Shown here: positions 59,585-64,000 of the stretch, piece by piece
Layout: each line of letters begins with the position of its first letter
Numbering within the stretch: the first letter of the stretch is position 1
From: Anarhynchus alexandrinus
Taxonomy: Eukaryota > Chordata > Aves > Charadriiformes > Charadriidae
Length of the DNA stretch: 64,000 nucleotides
Reading direction: 5' to 3'
Assembly: GCA_008711295.1 (NCBI GenBank)
Contig: VUYV01000120.1
Span: 1,005,468-1,069,467 of the forward strand
Program-made: the position numbers and the translations under genes
Notes under the pieces: generated by a model
Database searches by the model: none
The model's input: the letters and a program-made list of their open reading frames with translations, nothing else
What the model was told of the DNA's origin: nothing

Positions 59585-59752
59585 ATGTTTTATCTTCTTG
59601 CCAACACTCTCACAAGGTTCCTATCCCTATTTTACAGTTAGGAGACCCAAGTGCAGGCGCTGAGTGATATGCCCAGTGGCACTTGGGGTTTCTGTGGCAG
59701 ATCAAGGAATGAAGCTCAACTTTCCCATGCCCCAGGCTAATTCCTTAACCCC
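59585..59752 (-). mobile_element. MIR SINE, nearly full core (antisense)
   Basis: CTATCCCTATTTTACAGTTA, GGAGACCCAAGTGCAGGC, GAGTGATATGCCCAGTGGCA, TTCTGTGGCAGATCAAGGAA and a closing CTAATTCCTTAACC follow the reverse-complement MIR consensus in order. This is the best-preserved MIR in the window. Confidence 0.7.
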
Positions 59753-60419
59753 GTGGGATCCTCCTGGAAATGAGCAGAATGGCTTAGCAAAACACAACAG
59801 CATGTGGAAATAATGCTCAAATGCGGTTTGGGGGAGCCCATCCCGGACACAAAAAATCTAAGTATTGGCATTTAAGACTTGGTCTTTTGGAGCAAGTAGA
59901 TGCTGGGCAGTGGAGAGCTGAAGTTGGCCCAGGAATGAGCAGAATTTATCTGCATTGAGCAAGGTTTATTAGTGTGGGTATAGCACTGTGCCAGCCAGCC
60001 TGTGCCACTCTGAGTGCTGAAACGATCTGCTTTGCACAATGCTGGGCACGTGGATCTTGCTGCCCATGCAGAGCAACTGGGATTTCAGGCTGTCTCATCA
60101 CCTTGGGCCAGACCTGCATCTCCTTGGCTGCTGGCAGGCCAGTGGATTCTCCAGTGCGGTTTGCCCTTGTGAAGGCCCTATCCCAGGAAGCTGTTTTTCA
60201 AAATCTCACTTCCAGGATGGGTCTGGCAGTTTCAGCCTTTGAGACGCCAGTTGCCCATGAGTTACTCTGGGGACTTGCTCCTCCCTTACTATCCCACTTC
60301 CATCTTTTGATCCCTGCTTTTCGCATTCCTAGAGCTGCAGAATACCTTCATGCTAACAAAATGTTTTTGAATCACAAAATGTTGGCATAGGGGAATTAAT
60401 AATATGGGGAGAGAGTGAA

Positions 60420-60560
60420 TATATAGTAGGTCCAGGTTATTACCTAATGTTTCATTCATTGATAATGTTTAAACTATTCAAAATTGCAGCACCTAATAAA
60501 TGCTACTAAATAGCGCCATGCCCATAACTTGATTGCAATAATCCATCAGGGAGCGTGTTT
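60420..60560. promoter_or_regulatory. Candidate conserved non-coding element
   Basis: GTTATTACCTAATG, CATTCATTGATAATG, CACCTAATAAATGC and CTTGATTGCAATAATCC form a compact AT-rich block just before a CR1 fragment. Confidence 0.25.
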
Positions 60561-60690
60561 CAAAATGTCAACATTTCTCAGCAGTTAGGTGGAAAACTAG
60601 TTCTTAGCATGAGTGTTGGGATAATCCGGTGTTTCTGATTCTACTGGGTGTGTTAGATGCTGATTCTGAAATGCTGACTGCACTTTCTTC

Positions 60691-60790
60691 ATAGAATGAT
60701 AGAATGATTTAAGTTGGAAGGGGCCTTAAAGATCATATAGTTCTAACCCCCCTGCCATGGGCGGGGACACCTCCCACTAGACCAGTTTAC
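60691..60790 (-). mobile_element. CR1 LINE 3'-end fragment (antisense)
   Basis: ATAGAATGATAGAATGATTT, then TTGGAAGGGGCCTTAAAGAT, then CCTGCCATGGGCGGGGACAC and CTCCCACTAGACCAG, is the reverse complement of the CR1 3' end. Only about 100 bases remain. Confidence 0.93.
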
Positions 60791-63359
60791 TCTGTGCTCT
60801 CTCATTGTCCAAAACCCCTTTTAGGAGGCCAGCGTAATAAAGTATCAACAGGCAGCCATCTCCAAGCTGAAGCCTATAGCCTTGGCTAGAAGGGAAAGTG
60901 AGGTTGCAGGATGAAAGGAAGGTGAAGACGAGCACAGGAGGCAGCAATCTCTGTTGGCTGCCTGCCTACTCCTCACTGCTGTTCATGGTGGTTTCGCTGA
61001 ACAGGCGAACTGTTGTGCTGTCGGTTGGGAATGCTGTCAGCTCCTCAAAACCTTGGTTTCTGAGGGCTTCCTCTCCTGTGCACACTCAGCAAGTCTCCAG
61101 CATGAGCAAAAAAATCTTTCATTGTCACTGTAAGGAAGGCTATGCATCACGAAGGCCTCATCTAAGAAGATCCTAGATGAGTGTCTCATTTGCATGTCTA
61201 ACAAAGCCTTGGGTAATCACCAAGAGGACGCTGGACTCAGTTAAAAGACTTGGACGATAGCACCAGTTATTTGGAAAGAGACATCTGTGTTGGGTGATTC
61301 CTTGATCTGCCTCAGATTTGAGTTTGTGTGCTCATCTTGCAAAAGGATGTTGCAGCAGCTTCACAACGTATCTGGAAATTCGAGATTTTTGTGGAAGGCA
61401 TGGGACTGGGAGCTGGGAGGTCTGGGACACCCCACAGCTTGTTTTCTCAAGCACTCTTCTGTAGCAAAAAACAATATCAGGACTACAAGGTCTTCCCTGG
61501 GCAGCAGCAGAGGGGAGGAATAACTGGGGGATGCTCACACAGCGGAGCTCATCAAGGAAGATTCGGAGTCCAGATCTGGCTGGTTGCAGCAACTTTGTTA
61601 TGACATTATGCAAAGTCCTTTGAAGATTTCCTCTTGGCAGAGCCTGCCATGCTGTCACAGAGGTAAAGCAGGGAACAGTCTAAATGTTGTGAGGGTTTTA
61701 AAGCAGTCATAATGCTGGCTGCAAAATTATCCCCTTTCTAGAAGAAGAAAGTGAGGTGGTTGCAGGCCTGATAGAGTGGGAGATGAAACTATTAGCGATA
61801 TGGTGAGCGGTGCAGCAGAGGACTTGAACAGGCTAGCTCTGGCCTTGAGATGCAAATGAAAATAATCAAAGAAGATGGGTTAAGGTGTCTGGAGAATTGG
61901 GATACGAGCAGAGTGCAGTCCTTATACAGAAAGATGCCTTTTCCTGAAGTTCCACAAAGCATATTTCCGCCTGAAGCACAATAATCTCTGTTTCCCCCCC
62001 AGCCCTCTTTTACTAATCTTATGAGTCATATGCATGGTTTTGCTTTTACCTGCTGTTGTGTATCACTGGTAACTCACGATGTTATCGCAAGGTGACTGCC
62101 CACATCTGGGTCTGATCATGCTCTGAATGTGGAGATGACAGTGGCATGGCCAGGAAACTCTCTGGGCTTAATTTCCTGCCATTCCCCCTCACTTGGGAGT
62201 GTCACATCCTCCAGGATGATCAGTGGACCCCGGCACAGACGTCCTTAACTTCACAGAGGTGTCTTTGACACCTCAGACCATCTACTTCCCCACCATATGC
62301 TTACTTTTCCTGATAAAATAGCTTCCAAATTTCTCTGTCCACATTTGTTCCTTCTCTGACTACTGAGTTCCGAGGAAAGTCGATGGCAGAAATCCTATGG
62401 GTGGCTGAAAATATTGCATCACCCCCCTTTTTTATTTTGATTTACATCTCTGCAGAATAGGTAGCATTCCTTAGAAACACCAACATGCCTTCTTCAGCAA
62501 CCCAGCTCTTTTAAAATAAAATGGAAGGACTGAAATGTTTTGGGCAACTCTTCATTTGTAAACACTATGGCTTGCGTTTTCTTTCTGCCATCCACTAAAA
62601 TATTAACATTTTCTGTAACCGGACCGCACGTTTTCCAGACAATGTCATGTTGTGCTGGGAGCGAGTATCTCTGTGTCTTGCTGTTTGTGCTGAGCCGTTC
62701 CTCTCCTTGCAGACTAAAAAGTCTTCCACAGAGCAGAGTGATGATGACTGTGCTGGGAATCCCCCCTTTTCTCAGAAAAACTGTTCTTTCATCACCTCGC
62801 AGGGAGATTTCAGAGGGATTATTCTGACTCAAGCTATGCCCTCCTGGCACTGGGAATCCTCTATTTTCATTATGGGCAAAAATGACCATTTCTAGGGGGA
62901 ATGATTTGAAGCAAGCATTGAATCCTCCTCCTCCCTGAACCAGCTTTAATAAATAGCAGGTTACAAACACAAATTGCTTAGCGCTTGCTGAAAGACAACC
63001 AAACAAATGCCTTTAAAAAGGCAAGCCTCCGCTACGGGTTTCGCTTGTGCTGTAGCTCCTGGTGGTCCCATTGTGTGGGATTGTGAGTTTAGCTGAGAGC
63101 GAATGTTGCTTCATTACGAGGTAGTTTGCCTGGGAGACACTTCAAAATCATTAAAGCTGACAATTTACCCTGCTGATTGTGCTGGCTGAGATGCCGGCGT
63201 GCGTGTGCTTAGTGTCGCTGCGTCAAGTGAAAGGCGGCTGTACTGCATAGCACAGGCACCTCTCCCTCTCCCGCACTCCCCAAGCAGAAGAGGATTTCAT
63301 TTTTTCAGACATAGTCCATGTTTTCTCTCTTCCTAAAGCACGTAGCTTAGAGGGAAGTT

Positions 63360-63480
63360 GCCATAGCCCTGGCAGTGCAGGACCACTGTAATTATTGGCG
63401 TGCAATTGTGTAAAATTATGTTCTTTTAGTAATCAAATCTTAGACTGCTTTTTGCTGCTGTTGCCTGAGAATAATCATAG
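63360..63480. promoter_or_regulatory. Candidate conserved non-coding element
   Basis: TGTAATTATTGGCGTGCAAT, GTAAAATTATG, TAGTAATCAAATC and GAATAATCATAG carry several homeodomain-type cores in repeat-free sequence. Confidence 0.25.
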
Positions 63481-64000
63481 GTCAGTATTTTAAATGGTAC
63501 AAATTTGGTTCTGGGTTGGTGCCTCATCCCGAGCTATTGCTGATTCTGTGGATTTGCTACATGCGCACCGCAGGGGTGTAATAGACGGCTTTTTGTGGCA
63601 GGCTGGCAGCGCTCTGTTGTGCCAGGTGCTCTGTTTCTAACAAGAGTGGGGTTTTTAATTTTTTTAGAAGAATGACTAAATTAGCTCATAACCTGTAATC
63701 GGTATTAATTCCTTTGAATGCTCTTGAGTGAGTTATAGCTGATTACTGTTGTCTGACCCTAGTTAAGCCCATTTCTAGAAAACGCTTTGTGTGACTTTGT
63801 GTGTACAGCTGAAAGGAATGCAGCTTTCCCCTAATTACATACTGGTAATGCAAGAGGAGACATTTCTAGTTCTGCTTCTGAAAGTATTTCCTTTGAGCGC
63901 TGATGAGCCAGTGATAGCAGTAACCTCTGAAACCGTTTTGAAAAGGAGAGACAAGGCAGGAACAGTTTCATCACTCGAAGCCTTGCATAGATTGTAGCAG

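Larger units (their letters stand above)
44830..64000. other. Gene-free stretch downstream of DACT1
   Basis: No gene is supported after the DACT1 3' end. Longest open frames are 170 codons or less and look random. In other amniotes DACT1 is followed by a long gap before DAAM1 (from memory), which fits. AT-rich blocks at 57150-57370, 60420-60560 and 63360-63480 are candidate regulatory elements. Confidence 0.6.

Noticed and set aside
62494..63006. 170-codon minus-strand frame
   Set aside because: Longest frame downstream of DACT1, but composition looks random and no splice partner or family is evident.
1..64000. CRISPR arrays, bacterial operons, insertion sequences
   Set aside because: Intron-containing vertebrate gene, CR1 and MIR repeats make the window clearly nuclear vertebrate DNA; no regularly spaced direct repeats were seen.

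Overview
This is a vertebrate nuclear window, most likely from a bird. The coding is split by introns with GT-AG borders. The clearest interspersed repeats are CR1 LINE 3' ends that finish in the ATTCTATG-type tail typical of birds, and older amniote relics (MIR-like SINEs, an ancient CR1/L3-type LINE, palindromic MITE-like pieces) are also present. I cannot name the species.

One protein-coding gene can be supported: DACT1 (Dapper/Frodo, a Dishevelled-binding regulator of Wnt signalling), on the + strand. It has four coding exons: 35173-35529, 37806-37938, 39544-39699 and 42059-43917. Joined, they give 834 residues, close to the 836 I recall for the human long form. All four exons are in frame, every splice border is GT-AG, and the protein ends in the PDZ-binding motif MTTV. 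Exon 1 lies in a CpG island (about 34940-36080). The 5' UTR contains a 16-base assembly gap and a possible upstream ORF. The 3' UTR has two AATAAA signals.

Layout: 1-34500 is gene-free as far as I can tell. It holds scattered old repeats, AT-rich blocks that could be conserved non-coding elements, and one isolated CpG-rich patch (9820-10110). A CR1 (34540-34934) ends against the DACT1 CpG island. Introns 1-3 carry a CR1 scrap, a perfect 18-bp inverted repeat, long poly(A) tracts, an ancient antisense CR1/L3-type LINE and an ATT-rich microsatellite. From 44830 to 64000 I again see no gene, only repeat relics and AT-rich candidate regulatory blocks. Sparse sequence around DACT1 fits a developmental gene with distal enhancers, but that is inference.

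The items most worth checking are: an in-frame alternative acceptor inside exon 4 that would remove a consensus 14-3-3 site; an upstream ORF with strong initiation context whose stop overlaps the DACT1 start codon; the 18-bp hairpin in intron 1; and a GGGGCC repeat just after the start codon. I found no clearly new multi-gene system.
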